A stretch of 64,000 nt of DNA from Termitomyces sp. T153 (lineage: Eukaryota > Basidiomycota > Agaricomycetes > Agaricales > Lyophyllaceae), in contig JACKQL020000053.1 of assembly GCA_018296165.2 (NCBI GenBank), positions 62,001 to 126,000 on the forward strand, in the 5' to 3' direction. The position numbers and the translations under genes are program-made. Positions 23,433-39,155 of this stretch are shown piece after piece. The notes under the pieces are model-generated. The model was not told the origin of the DNA. It searched no databases and worked only from the letters and a program-made list of their open reading frames with translations. Within the stretch, counting starts at the first letter, position 1. The number at the start of each line of letters is the position of its first letter.

Positions 23433-24842
23433 ATGGACGGCCCTCTCAAGGAACTTGCCAAACTTGAAATCATCACTTCCAAAGGCAAGGTCCCATCTAT
23501 CAACGACACGCTTGATGCTATATTGCTCTCTTTATATGATGCAAAGAGAAATCTGGAGGATTCTGATGTGATAGACGAGGAGATGCTCAAACGGCTCTCT
23601 CAAACCATCGACGCCAAGAAGAGGGATATCGACGACCGACAGAAGGAGGTCTATTCATCGGTCTCAAGACTAGGTAAAGCTTTGGATAAGGTAAATCCAG
23701 TCTTTGAACTGAGCGACGGCATGACTCACGTTAAATCTAGAAATTCACGGCTCCATTGCCTTCATATCCTCGTGTCTTTGCGTCTAAACAATCTCGAAGT
23801 GCTCTTGAGAGGACCATTGCGCTACACTTTTTAAGAACGGGCCAATTTGACACGGCAGAGACCTTCCTTGAAGTTTGTCGAAAAGACTCACCATGATCGT
23901 GACTTATCGTGACTCTGGTTCTAGGAATCTGGAATTGACATCTCTGCTGAGTTGCGTGCCCAGTTCATGGAACTGCACCGAATCCTTAGGTTACTCAGAC
24001 ATCAGGATATCGGACCAGCTCTTGAGTATGACATTCCTTTTCAGTTTGGCCTCTCAGTTGAAAAGTGACATATCAGGTGGACCAAGAGAAATAGGTCCTT
24101 CCTACAGTCGCGCTCTTCTCCTTTAGAATTCTATCTGCATCGTTCTCAGTATATCCGCTTGTTACTATCATCACATCCCCCTGATCCCATACCGGCGCTT
24201 GCCTACGCGAACGCTAATCTTCGGGGGTTTTATGACGATCATCCCGCTGAAGTCAAGAGACTCATGGGATGTATAGCTTTCCTTCCGCTGTCTAAACTCC
24301 AGGCATCCCCTTACGCTGACCTAGCCTTGCCATCCCTTCATTTTGAGCTTGAGCCCCTTTTCGCCAAGGAGTATTGTGCAAGTCTAGGTATGAGTCGGCA
24401 GGTGCCGCTTCGAGTTGTTGGAGACATTGGCGGCGGCGGTGCGTTAGCGAGAATAGAGAAAGGCAGAAAAGTGATGCGAGAACGGAAAAGTGAATGGAGC
24501 CAGACAGACGAATTACCCGTATGTCCTCTCTTCATCTTACTGGATAGCTTATGTCTTGATCGCGCGTTTTTGAGATTGAAATTCCTCTCCCTCCAGAGAA
24601 TAGGTATCACTCTATCTTTGCGTGTCCCGTCTCCAAGGAACAGGCTACTGAGCAAAATCCACCTATGATGATGCTCTGTGGCCATGTCATTGCAAAGGAT
24701 AGTCTCCATAAGCTCAGTAAACCAGGAGGGTGTGTACTCCCTTTGATCTTCTTCACATGACTGATATTCTTCAAGACGCGTCAAATGTCCGTATTGCCCC
24801 TCCGAGTCGTCGCTAACGACTGCTTTGAGGGTCTATTTCTAG
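23433..24842 (+). CDS. RMD5: GID complex E3 ubiquitin ligase subunit RMD5/GID2
   Basis: RING-type subunit of the GID/CTLH ubiquitin ligase, which degrades gluconeogenic enzymes and N-degron substrates. The N-terminus [19 protein letters not shown] leads into a coiled coil. Spliced exons then give [20 protein letters not shown] and a LisH/CTLH region: [19 protein letters not shown], then [20 protein letters not shown], then [20 protein letters not shown]. The C-terminus is the degenerate [33 protein letters not shown] and, after the last intron, VKCPYCPSE, ending LTTALRVYF. The MLCGHVI...KCPYCP pattern is diagnostic of RMND5/Gid2. The ATG at 23433 was chosen; an upstream in-frame GTG is not needed. 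Confidence 0.94.
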
Positions 24843-24913
24843 GTCGGGATGTTTTCTTATTGTTGTATATTTTCAAATCCATGCATGTATTTTACTTCAA
24901 TATGCCATCGGTC

Positions 24914-24981
24914 TTGTACCACGTATCACGAACGGTCCACGTTTGAGTTGTACCACGTATCACGAACGGTCCACGTTTGAG
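24914..24981. repeat. Two-copy tandem repeat of 34 bases in an intergenic region
   Basis: The unit ttgtaccacgtatcacgaac plus ggtccacgtttgag occurs twice back to back with no mismatch, within the 434-base gap (24843-25276) between RMD5 and the TBC gene. Each unit holds short palindrome-like parts (ccacgtatcacg). The rest of the gap shows no coding frame. Confidence 0.9.
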
Positions 24982-25276
24982 CTGATTTTGCAAGAGTTCT
25001 TCCCCGATGATGTCATGTCATTTTGTTGATGGATTTCTTGCGGGTGTTCCTCTAGGTCTCCTTGAAGTTGATATCAGACAATGTCAATGCATAGTAGCAT
25101 CGTGTGGAATGCGGGATGCCCCTGGTACTACAAATTCGTCCTTTGCCTACTTGCGTAAGTAAAGAACGGCTAGTGACAAATACTTACGGCTTGAGCACGT
25201 TACTAGTATGTGGCATTCGCGATCAAAGTAGCCGTTGATCTTGTACCCTTTCTTCAAGCAGTCTTTGCCCTCTCTT

Positions 25277-27888
25277 ATGGAAATTCCCGTACGGCCTTCG
25301 GAGGCGTTTATCAAGTATGTAAATCAGTCCACTGGTGAATATTCTCAACTGAATCGGACTGTAGAAATGCATATGATCAGCTCCTCAGATCCGGAATGAG
25401 TTTGGCTAAGATAAAAGACTCTGTGCTTGCAGATCGTCTGTTAGTTTCCCATGGTAGCTTAGGCGTCGTAGGACGGAGTATTGCATGGAAGGTGCTCTTT
25501 ACCTCTTTTCGCTTGGTGAGACGTGGTTAATTATCTAGTACTTTTAAGCTGTTCTTGACATCAGAAGAGCCGTTGAGTCCATCATCTTTGCCAGCTCGAA
25601 GTTCGTCTCTTCTCCACATACTTCGTTCTTCTCGCCAGAATTATGTGAATCAACTACGTGAACATATGCGGGCGCCCGACGGGAGCTATGAAGAAGGCTT
25701 TGCCTTACCAGAACTCTCAACACCTCTGACGAGACAACCAGCCTCAACAGAAACTGTCATAAATCTTGAAACGAACAACCCACTCAGTCTGCACACTGCG
25801 GTCAGTCATTAGTGTTGTTTCTCCTTGCTCAGCCACGACGTCTATCACTTCAGAACCCATGGAAAGTCTGGTTCGCAGCTGTCGAATTGCGGAAGACCAT
25901 TTTGCAGGACGTTGAGCGCACGTAAGTCTATCATAATGGAGCTTACCCCGTGGTAGCTTCAAGGATTCCTAGTTTCCCTGAGATAGCTTTCTTCCGTGAA
26001 TCAGAGACGCAAGCCCAACTTACCAATATTCTGTTCCTGTACTCTGTCATGAATCCTCAAATTGGGTACAGACAAGGTAAGTGTTTTTCTGTTTTTGTTT
26101 CAAAGCCGTGATACCGGACGTCAAATCTCTACCCAGGAATGCACGAGATACTTGCACCTCTGTACTATGCTGTTGAATTCGACTCTCTCTCACCAATTGG
26201 AGGTCCTGATGAAGCTGACGTACGAGAAGTCTGTTCAAACACCTGGGTCGCTGGCGACGCCTGGGCACTTTTCGACTCAGTGATGCGTGAATTGTCAAGG
26301 TGGTACGAATGGAGAGAACCTTCACCAAACGCCGCACCGAGAAATGCCATATCGCCGCTTACGACGCACGTCAATTTCAATATTCCGGACGGTCCGTTGA
26401 ACATCAAACCATATACAGCTCCAATCGTCGAAGCCTGTAATCGAATACAGTCTACTTATTTGAGAACGACAGATCCTCAGTTGTATAAGCACATGCAGGC
26501 TGCAGGCATCGAGCCTCAGATTTATGGCATGTAGGTTGGATAACCTTTGGTCAGATTTACAGCTGACATATTACTAGTCGGTGGTTGAGGTTGCTGTTCA
26601 CCAGGGAGTTCAATATGACCGACGCCATGAAATTGTGGGATGGGTTGTTTGCATGTGACCCAACTCTTGAGCTTGCGCAATGGATCTGCGTTGCAATGCT
26701 CATTCGGATACGCAACGAATGTGATTGATTTTTTCTCTCTTCAAAGTTGTGGACACTCACAGTTCTTATCGACAGTAATGTCGGCTGATTATAGTGGTCA
26801 ACTTACAGTCCTTCTCCGTTATTCTTCACCTGGGTCGGTTCCTACATTCGAGGATGCTCCTCATCACTCGAGGCTGTTGCTCCGACAAGCGCTTGCGCTG
26901 CAAATGTCGCCGAGCCCATCCACGGGGGCGTCGGTTATTCTGGAAAATCGCAACATGCTGAACATTCCTGTCGAGGTCCCTGCACGAGCTGGACCTCAAC
27001 ATCGACGAACTCAGAACAGGACGGCAGCTTCTACTCCGCAAGAAAGGCTGTCACTTCCAGCTCGACCGGGGACGGTGCCTCAAATGGGGCTGCCCGAGAT
27101 GATTGCACGGGGGCTAATGGAAAGGGGCGAAAGCCTCGGGATAAACAGGACGTTGATGAATGCGGTTTCTGAACTTAAGGTAAGTTTTCTAACCGGAGGG
27201 ATGTCCAGGCTAATCTGGTATCTAATTCTAGCGTAATATTCCCGACTTGACGGCTTCGCTAGGTAGATCGCCCAACTCGTCTACATCGGCACTTCCTTTG
27301 ACAGATGAGCGTCCGCCATGGGAGCCACGGTCACGGTTTGAAATGGAAAGAGAAATCTCTACACTGCGTTCAACAAACAAGCGACTTGGAGATTCACTTG
27401 GGTGGATCGTTGATGTTCTTCTGCAGGACGAAGCCGAGGCCACGGAGCCGGAACGTCTCAAAAAGCAGAAACAGGAGGCACTTGAGTCGTTGTCATACGT
27501 TCGAGATGTTCTTCTCGGAAGTGTTGGTGAGATAGATGATTCGCGACTTGTGGGCGAGGAAGAACTGTGCAGGAGGCGGAGGAAGGAAGCGAGGACGAGT
27601 CAATCGTCGTTGCCGCCGATTGAAGTGGTCGTTCCGCCGCCGCCGCCGCCAGTGTCAGTAGCCGGATGTCGACTGCAGACGCAACCAATGCGGGGGATGA
27701 TGTCGTCGACAAGCGCGATCGGTTCTGGTCGGATGAGCGAGACGGCTAGCCCCGGGGCGCGCCTGGCGCCGTGGAACGACAGCGAGTCGAGCTTCTCATG
27801 CGGGAGTAGGACAGTGGGGACGGAGGTGCTGCCACGAGTGCCTCCACGGGCTGGGCGAACAGAGGACCCATTAGGAGTAAATACTTAG
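25277..27888 (+). CDS. TBC-domain Rab GTPase-activating protein (TBC1D5-like)
   Basis: Rab GAP likely acting on endosome/retromer traffic. Exon 1, MEIPVRPSEAFI, joins to NAYDQLLRSGMSLAKIKDSV. The TBC region holds GVVGRSIAWKLFL, NPWKVWFAAVELRKTI and ILQDVERT joined to FPEIAFFRESETQ, which supplies the arginine finger of the I-x-x-D-x-x-R motif. MNPQIGYRQ joined to GMHEILAPLYYAVEF supplies the glutamine finger of Y-x-Q-G. Then come IYGIRWLRLLFTREFNMTDA and LWDGLFACDPTLELAQWICV. This order with a long spacer between the two finger motifs resembles TBC1D5. The C-terminal 300 residues are low complexity, with a short coiled coil (FEMEREISTLRSTNKRLGDS) and a proline run near 27640. It is GC-richer than its neighbours toward the end. 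Confidence 0.85.
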
Positions 27889-27997
27889 ATATTTTAGGCG
27901 GAATGCCGGGACGGAAATCACAAGATTCTGATTGGGTGCGGGCAAAGTCGCATATTTGTTTGGACTCGTCGTCTGCTCTTGCTCCTTCCACGACACG

Positions 27998-30539
<2,542 letters not shown>

Positions 30540-30651
30540 ATTACGGATACTTGGTCTCAAAATAATAGGGCTCGTGCAGACATATATATGTATTCCCATC
30601 GCGAGTGAAATCAAAACAAATGTTAATATTTAAGAGTATACATAATGAACA

Positions 30652-32674
30652 TCAGGCAAGGGGGCGGTCCAAATTCTGTTGAAAGAAAGCCGCTTCAGGA
30701 AAGTACCTCGCACGAACAGTCCTGCCTCCAAAAAATCTTCCATCGAGTTCTCTAACCGTTTTCCAAGCGCCGGCTGGGCCTGCAAATAACACAAAGATGC
30801 GGACCGCTTCTTCAGGATTCGGAGATGGCGGGTGGACGAGGTGGACGATGACCCGCTCAACTGTGCCATTCTTCGAGCATTCATCGCCTAATTGGGAGAC
30901 ATGAGTGAAAGATCTGCAAAGGGAGGAATACTAGACATACCAATCTCTCCACTCAGTTCGTCATCCTCCACATCTTCAGGCCCAACCATGTTGGTCAAGA
31001 CAACAACACGACTCGGTTCGCCAAACCTCTCTCGATCCTCGCGTGTCTTTGCATCTTCATTATTGTTGATAATTTTGCCCATTTTCGAACCAACCCCGAT
31101 ACCCTTGCTTGTCTGAGGGCCTGATTTGGATTTCTCTTTGCCTTGTGATACTTGCTCAACCGCGAGAGCGTTCACAATTCCTGAGCCGTCAGCACCGAGG
31201 CCTTGCCCTTCTTTGTGGCCCCATTTTGCCATCAAACGTGCAGCAAAGCCATGAGGGTCAGGTCTAAGTACAATGGTGAATAATAATATTACGGTCGGAG
31301 ATTCATGTCAACTCACTTTGTGTCTTCTGCTGGAGGTGGGGATGGAGCAGCGGGAGCAGAACCAGCCAATGCACTGAGCCGTGCAGCAATGGCTGCCGCT
31401 GCCTTGACTTTGGCTTCAATTTCAGAGGGCGCTGTTCCTGGAGGGCCGGAAGGAGGAGGTACAGAGGGTGGCGCAAAGGGATTGTATGCCAGGGGCGGAG
31501 GTGACGGCGGCGACACAGGCTCGGGTGGAGGGGCTCGTTTCATTGTTGACATGGCGACACGTCGAAGGTAGGCTTCGTCCCCAGTTTGTACGGCAGGTGC
31601 TGCTTCCATGGACACACTAGGAGTCTCGTCTTCGGCACTGGCAACGGGAGGAGGGGCTGACTGCACCGGGTTCGACATTGCAAGACGGCGCTGATAAGCT
31701 TCATCGCCGGTCATGGTTGTAGCAATGGGAGTGGGACGCGAAGATTCGCGTTTTTCATCGTCGGCCCTCGACCAACGATCAAAGTGCTGGTCCCCAAAAC
31801 GACCTGAGAGGGCTCTTGTGAGAGAAGCAGAGATATCATGAGCAGAAGATGTACCCGTCTTTCTTGGTCTCTCATCTTCGGAATCGGTTCCATCGCTGTC
31901 TGAGTAACTCTGGCTGCGCCTGGAACGCTTGCGGTCATCGAACCGACGTTCTTCTGCTAGTCGTTCCCGCTGCTCGATACGATTTTTCTGTTTCCAGACC
32001 TTGTATTCATTGTAATCATTGGGACGAAGGGGGTCGTAGAGCTCTGAGGGGTCCCACACTGTTACGGGTGGGGCATTGCGGTTCTAGAGACGGGATTATG
32101 ATTTCAAGATCACGATGAAATCAGATGACGTGCCCTTTTCCCTTTGCCCTTGCCTTTCTTCTTGCTGTTGTGAGAAGTCTTGAAGCCATTGACGTCTTCG
32201 TCGAGGACCATTGACGGCGGCTTGACCTTCTTGCCCCATCCTTGCTGGGGCTGGGGCTGAGCAGGAGCGTCTTGGACTGGACCGATCAAGGCGGGAGGTG
32301 CGAATACGACGGCCGTCGAGGAGATGGCTGCGGCTGGGACTGGACCAGCGGTGACTGCAGCGCCCGCGGGAATTCTTGGTGGTGCGGGCTTGGCTTTGTT
32401 GGGTGGGTTTCGGCGGACAGGTGCAAAGGCAAGAGATGCGGACCAGCCTTCGAAACGAAGGAATGAGCATTTCAATGAACGGGAAGCAAATATAAGAGAT
32501 ACCGGCTGTGGGTTTTGCTGGGGGCTCAGCAGACTTTTCAGCGCTTTGAGGAGGGGCAGACTCGGGCAGTGGCTCGGACTTGGACTGAGGGGCAGAAGGA
32601 GGAGCAGCGGAGGAGAATGCAGAGCTCGACGAAAATTGGATGCCCCCGTAGAGGCCGCCTGCTCTGCTCGTCAT
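30652..32674 (-). CDS. RBM17: Splicing factor SPF45/RBM17-like (G-patch and UHM)
   Basis: Alternative-splicing factor of the SPF45 family. The N-terminus [20 protein letters not shown] is the conserved GGLYGG...F opening. A Pro/Ala-rich region and the conserved [20 protein letters not shown] follow. Two near-identical peptides, [13 protein letters not shown] and [13 protein letters not shown], match the family GEEAYLRR repeats. The G-patch is [20 protein letters not shown]. The C-terminal U2AF-homology RRM has [40 protein letters not shown] and [20 protein letters not shown], with the R-x-F motif (RFF) that marks a UHM. Stop TGA at 30652. Its ATG (32674) is only 39 bases from the stop of the next gene upstream on the same strand. 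Confidence 0.93.
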
Positions 32675-32713
32675 CGTGGTCCGGCCAAAGTTATTTCAGG
32701 CACGTGATCTACT

Positions 32714-33388
32714 CTACCATGCACGTGAACTATCAAAATACTTTTCTCGCGCCTCCCGACTCAGGATGTGCACTGCAAAGTCCCCGGCGTCTATCATCGC
32801 CCATCCGTTGTGCATCCGTCGCTTCGCGTTTGGAGGGAGAGGCAGTGGCGGGTCGATAGTCAGCAGCTGTTGTAGATTATCAGCATGACGCCCGCAAACA
32901 TCATGTCTCACTGACCGCCTTCCTGACCACCCGCACTACCGACTCAATTGCACCCTTGTTCTCTGTTCCTTCTTTGACCTAATGTACATGTTCAGCAGCG
33001 CTGTGTGAGATACTAAAAAACGGCATGCCTGTGCCATCACAACCCAGTTCCAGATCCCTCCGGGAATATCATACGCCGACTCGCCTGCATACGTCCCCCC
33101 GCGCTTTCTCTTACCTTGGGGCGCTCGGAGGGGCAATGGAGGTCCTGGAGGGGGCGCAATCGACTCTGAAACCATGAGGGTCGACGGGTCTAGGTGCGGG
33201 GACTGCGCTAGCTGGGTATGGAGCTGTTTGATGATTTGGGGCGTGTTTTCGGGAATGTCGGGGACATTGGCGGCAGGGCGGGGAAGAGATGAACGACTGG
33301 ACGAGGGCAGAGGCTCGTCGACGAACCAAGGGAGTGCAGTGGAATAGGCCCGGCGAGGAGCCAGAAGAGTGCAAAGACATCGCTGCAT
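32714..33388 (-). CDS. Mitochondrial ribosome silencing factor, RsfS/Iojap-like
   Basis: Small mitochondrial protein with the RsfS oligomerisation domain, which binds the large mitoribosomal subunit (MALSU1/Atp25 N-terminal family). N-terminus MQRCLCTLLAPRRAYSTALP is Arg-rich and presequence-like. After a Pro-rich linker, exon 1 ends GGIWNWVVMAQ. The following exons give VKEGTENKGAIESVVRVVRK, then LLTIDPPLPLPPNAKRRMHN, then GWAMIDAGDFAVHILSREAR EKYF. The A-M-I-D-A-G-D-F-A-V-H-I run equals the conserved W-x-x-x-D-x-G-D-V-x-V-H core. The first intron (32979-33028) starts with GC if the VVMAQ residues are kept; a weak GT donor 15 bases earlier also keeps frame. It is divergent from SHR3, with 59 bases between start codons. 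Confidence 0.82.
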
Positions 33389-33447
33389 GGTGCGAAATGG
33401 GCGACGGTGTGACGGCGTGACGGATAAAAGTTTGGCTCAAGGTCGCC

Positions 33448-34161
33448 ATGGGTGTCCGTGCTGGCGTGGTCGTATGTGTAACTAGTTTTCTCCTGGGTCC
33501 GTTCCCTCCATCTACTCAAGGCCCCCTCTGACTTCTTTTAGGCGCCTTATTCACCCATTGGATCGCCGACTCTCTCACCCTCTGGAAATCACCCGTCACC
33601 GATGAGCATCTCTGGACTGCAGCGGCTTACTACTCTATCCTTGCCAGGAGTCCCCCTCAGGTCCTTTGGCTCCTGGGCTCTGTGGTAGTAACAGGCTGCA
33701 TTACTATCCTCTGGAGTCTTGGCGACGGCGAGGCGGGCAACATCATGTTCGATGGAGGTAGCATTTGTATGTCCAAGCCCTTTGCATCATTGTCCTTCCT
33801 TACCCTTCCTCTAGTCCTCTTTGGCGTCACAGTTGTCATGTATCTGTATTCTGTGTTTCCAAGTCCGTTGCTATTCTCCATTTGCCTCGCACTCCCTGAT
33901 CTTCCTGCAGATATTTTTGCCAACTTTGGCGCACTGTCGGATCACCAACCCAGAGATCCTTTCCCCAGCTCACTTCGGCTTCTCACTCTTGAACTCGCAT
34001 CCAATAATCTTGTCTGCAGTGTTGCTCTAACCGGCGTATTGGCCCTCCAGGCAGGTCGCTTCTGGGCCGAAAACTCGGACGCAGACGACGAGGTCTCCGT
34101 CCCAGGCGAAGGAGAAGGATCACAGTCACGCGCCAAAACTCCAGAACCACACACAAAATAA
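33448..34161 (+). CDS. SHR3: ER membrane chaperone Shr3 for amino acid permeases
   Basis: Membrane-localised chaperone of the endoplasmic reticulum that folds and packages amino acid permeases into COPII vesicles. Exon 1 MGVRAGVVVCVTSFLLG joins GALFTHWIADSLTLWKSPVT DEHLWTAAAYYSILARSP, the signature block of fungal Shr3. Three more hydrophobic segments follow: VLWLLGSVVVTGCITILWSL, FGVTVVMYLYSVFP and ASNNLVCSVALTGVLALQAG, with GEAGNIMFDGGSI between the second and third helices. The soluble, charged C-terminus (SDADDEVSVPGEGEGSQSRA) ends KTPEPHTK; in yeast this part recruits COPII coat. Four exons. The window also encodes a probable client permease at 17.4 kb. Confidence 0.95.
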
Positions 34162-34318
34162 GCACAACCGCGGAATACCACAAAATCCACGTTCTATCTG
34201 ACAAAGGACATCGGGACTTGCTTACGGCTATCTATATCAGTGGAATGTATCATATAATACCCTCTACGTTCCGGATGGATGCATCTCTCAAATGTCATTA
34301 TATTCATCGACTGAAATT

Positions 34319-36564
<2,246 letters not shown>

Positions 36565-36651
36565 AGAGGAGACACAGACAGAGGCTCCCAAAACTTTGTT
36601 GCCGAGTACTCCGCGTCTTGTTTGGTTCCGTTGGGTTCCTGCCGGTCCGCC

Positions 36652-38169
36652 ATGTCTTCACAAGCCGACCTTCACGACCCCAATTCCTCCGCCTACAAAA
36701 AAGCTCGTCGCCTCTATCATAAGGCTACAAAGAATAGGAACCCAGACCTCGAGCTTGACTGGTCACCATTCAGAAGTGCAGAGAAGAAATACAAAGCTCG
36801 CTTTCCCCCTCCCGATCTTTCCAATGTCCTTGACCTCGCCATACTAGATCCAGCTAGAGACGATGAGGTCCGACAGGGTATTTGGAGAGGATCAAGTGCA
36901 GTTCAGCACAGAGAACTATCGGCAGCGCGAGAGTCTACCAAGTTCTACACCATCCCTCAAATACCTGGTGCTGTAGTCTCAACCCTATCGACAACCTATA
37001 TTCATCAATACATCACCTAGGCTTGGTTATCTTGCCATCTTTCGTCTCAAAAGAGCAGCAAAGGGAATTGATTCGTTGGTCGTTGTGTGATCAAGCACGT
37101 GAAAATGAAACCAATCTCGATATACACTACTCTCTCCCACCACAAGGGCTGTGGAACGCGTGGCTCGAGTCTCAGCGGGACGCTAGCAAAGATATTACTG
37201 TGCAGCCCAAGTCGACTCAGGGTTCTCCTACAACCCAAGAGCCTCCGGGCCCTCGACAGCTTGTCAACAACACACCTGCCACTCCGGATAACTTCTCAGC
37301 CATCTCTATCACGCCGAAACCTCCGCCGGCTCCTTCAGCAACTATCAAGGCAGCACAATTATCTGAGCTTTTATTCAAACTACGTTGGGCAAATATAGGA
37401 TGGTTTTATCATTGGGGAGCTAAACAATACGACTTTACGAAGGGTCAAGGAGCCATCGATCAACGCCTGCGAAATCTTTGTAAGGATGCGGTGGCTGCTG
37501 TTGACTGGAAGCAAATTTACAGTGAAGCAGATGGTGATTGGACAGATTGGACTACTTGGAATGAATCGTATGGTATGATTACCTACCTCTCGACGTGTTG
37601 CAACAAGATTAAACCTGGATTTCTGGTTCTAGAACCCGATGCCGGAATTGTAAATTTTTACCAGACAAAGGTTGGTGTTCCAAAATTTAGCGTGACCTAA
37701 CTTTGATCTAAAATCAGGACACTCTTATGGCGCACGTTGACCGATCTGAAGTATGCGCCACATCGCCCCTCGTTTCTATATCGTAAGTTGCTACATGTTC
37801 CTCCCGCACCGTTCTTCAATTCTTTCCAGTCTTGGAAATGCGGCTGTATTCCTCATTGGCGGTTTGACACGAGATTCGAAACCAGTGCCTATTCTTCTCC
37901 GCTCCGGAGACGTAGTCATTATGTCAGGTCCGGAGTGTAGACGCGCTTACCATGGTAAGAGATAGATTAAAATCAAGTACCTTGTGCTTGTCTCATACTA
38001 CTTGCAAGGTGTACCTCGAATACTGGATGATACCCTGCCTTCTCATCTGGGGAAATGGGACAAAGATTGGGAACCTTACGAAGCCTACTTACGCACAACG
38101 AGGATTAATATCAACGTACGTCAAGTATTTCCGAAGGGATTTCAACCCGATCTAGTCAATGTACAATAG
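36652..38169 (+). CDS. ALKBH1: AlkB-homologue 1-type 2-oxoglutarate/Fe(II) dioxygenase
   Basis: Nucleic-acid demethylase/dioxygenase of the ALKBH1 branch; family members act on tRNA and DNA methyl groups. N-terminus MSSQADLHDPNSSAYKKARR leads to GLVILPSFVSKEQQRELIRW and LRWANIGWFYHWGAKQYDFT. The catalytic part reads AGIVNFYQTKDTLMAHVDRS, with the Fe ligands His and Asp in H-V-D. Then come LGNAAVFLIGGLTRDSKPVP, VVIMSGPECRRAYHGVPRIL with the third Fe ligand His, and RININVRQVF, the Arg pair that binds 2-oxoglutarate. Every catalytic residue is present. About six exons; the insert at 37190-37350 is Pro/Thr-rich and poorly conserved. It is divergent from LETM1, with 87 bases between start codons. 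Confidence 0.92.
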
Positions 38170-38256
38170 CATCCTGTAAAGACATAGAGAATGTCAAGCA
38201 TGTCAAGGTACCAAGGTACATAACCAGTCATGCCGCGGCATGGCTTCGGCAGCTAT

Positions 38257-38298
38257 GATTTGGCCTGGATGGCTGCTGATTGGCCTTGATGGCTGCTA
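38257..38298. repeat. Two-copy tandem repeat of about 21 bases
   Basis: gatttggcctggatggctgct is followed directly by gattggccttgatggctgct (one deletion, one substitution), in the 228-base gap between ALKBH1 and RPS21. It is probably replication slippage; no function is evident. Confidence 0.8.
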
Positions 38299-38397
38299 AC
38301 AAATAAAAACTACTGTACAGTTTTACGAATATTCTCCCACGCTGATACGTTCTCCACTTCATCGTTGTAATTATCGTCCGAAGGCCGCAATTTCAAA

Positions 38398-38823
38398 ATG
38401 GAAAACGACGCTGTACGTCCTACGTCTCTTTGAATCTTTATCTGAGCCTGATCTTGTTCTCAGGGTGTTCTCGTTGATCTCTACGTTCCCCGCAAATGCT
38501 CGGCTACTAGTGCGCCTATTTCCTGAAGTGAATGCACAGAATTGCGTTAATCAAGAATTTTCTAGACCGTCTCATCACCTCGAAGGACCACGCCTCCGTG
38601 CAGATCAGCATTGTTGACGTCGACGCTAATGGTCGTGCTTTGAACACCTCTACCACTTTCGCTCTTTGCGGACAGGTCCGATCCCAAGGCGAGAGCGACG
38701 ATTCTATCAACAGACTGGCGACAAAAGCGGGGTGTACGTTGTTGCTTTTTTTTATCGTTATGCATTGACAGCTCATTTTTTCTATAATCAGTGCTTCGCA
38801 ACGTTTGGTCATACCAAAAGTAA
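38398..38823 (+). CDS. RPS21: Small-subunit ribosomal protein eS21
   Basis: Component of the 40S ribosomal subunit. The four exons read MENDA, then [15 protein letters not shown], then [40 protein letters not shown] with [16 protein letters not shown], then [10 protein letters not shown] and TAA 38821-38823. Total about 87 residues, the normal length. Introns follow codon 5 (donor gtacgt), after ACT A near 38515, and after GGG T near 38739 (donor gtacgt). An early intron only a few codons in is usual for fungal ribosomal protein genes. The protein is intact and highly conserved. Confidence 0.95.
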
Positions 38824-39155
38824 TCGCTAAAATTACGGATTGTTTTTGTTCTATATTGGCCATTACAACTTATTTTCTCTTTATGAGAGTCTTGGTGTGA
38901 CCCGGCGCCAGTAGCGCATGCTGTTTCGAACTTTTATTTATTTATAAGTCTCCGAGTCTGTATATCATTGTGCACGTGCCACTGTTCCAAATCAGTCCAT
39001 GACGTGTTGTACTTGACAAACTGCGGCAACTGCGGTCGAATGGACGACGAGTACATAGAGGCATCGTCTTCCCTTGATTCCTTTATTTCAACCACCTCAG
39101 TTTGTCTTGTTTTCCGTCGCTATAGCCTCGCTTATCCCTTTTACAGTCGGACTCG
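38824..39155. other. Intergenic region between RPS21 and GYP7
   Basis: 332 bases with no coding signal. Contains tttatttatttataag near 38934, a possible 3'-end signal for RPS21, and a CACGTG-like E-box core (gtgcacgtgcc) near 38972. The E-box role is speculative. Confidence 0.35.

Noticed and set aside
27640..27660. CCG/CCGCCG run as a simple repeat
   Set aside because: It codes for a proline run inside the low-complexity tail of the TBC protein.
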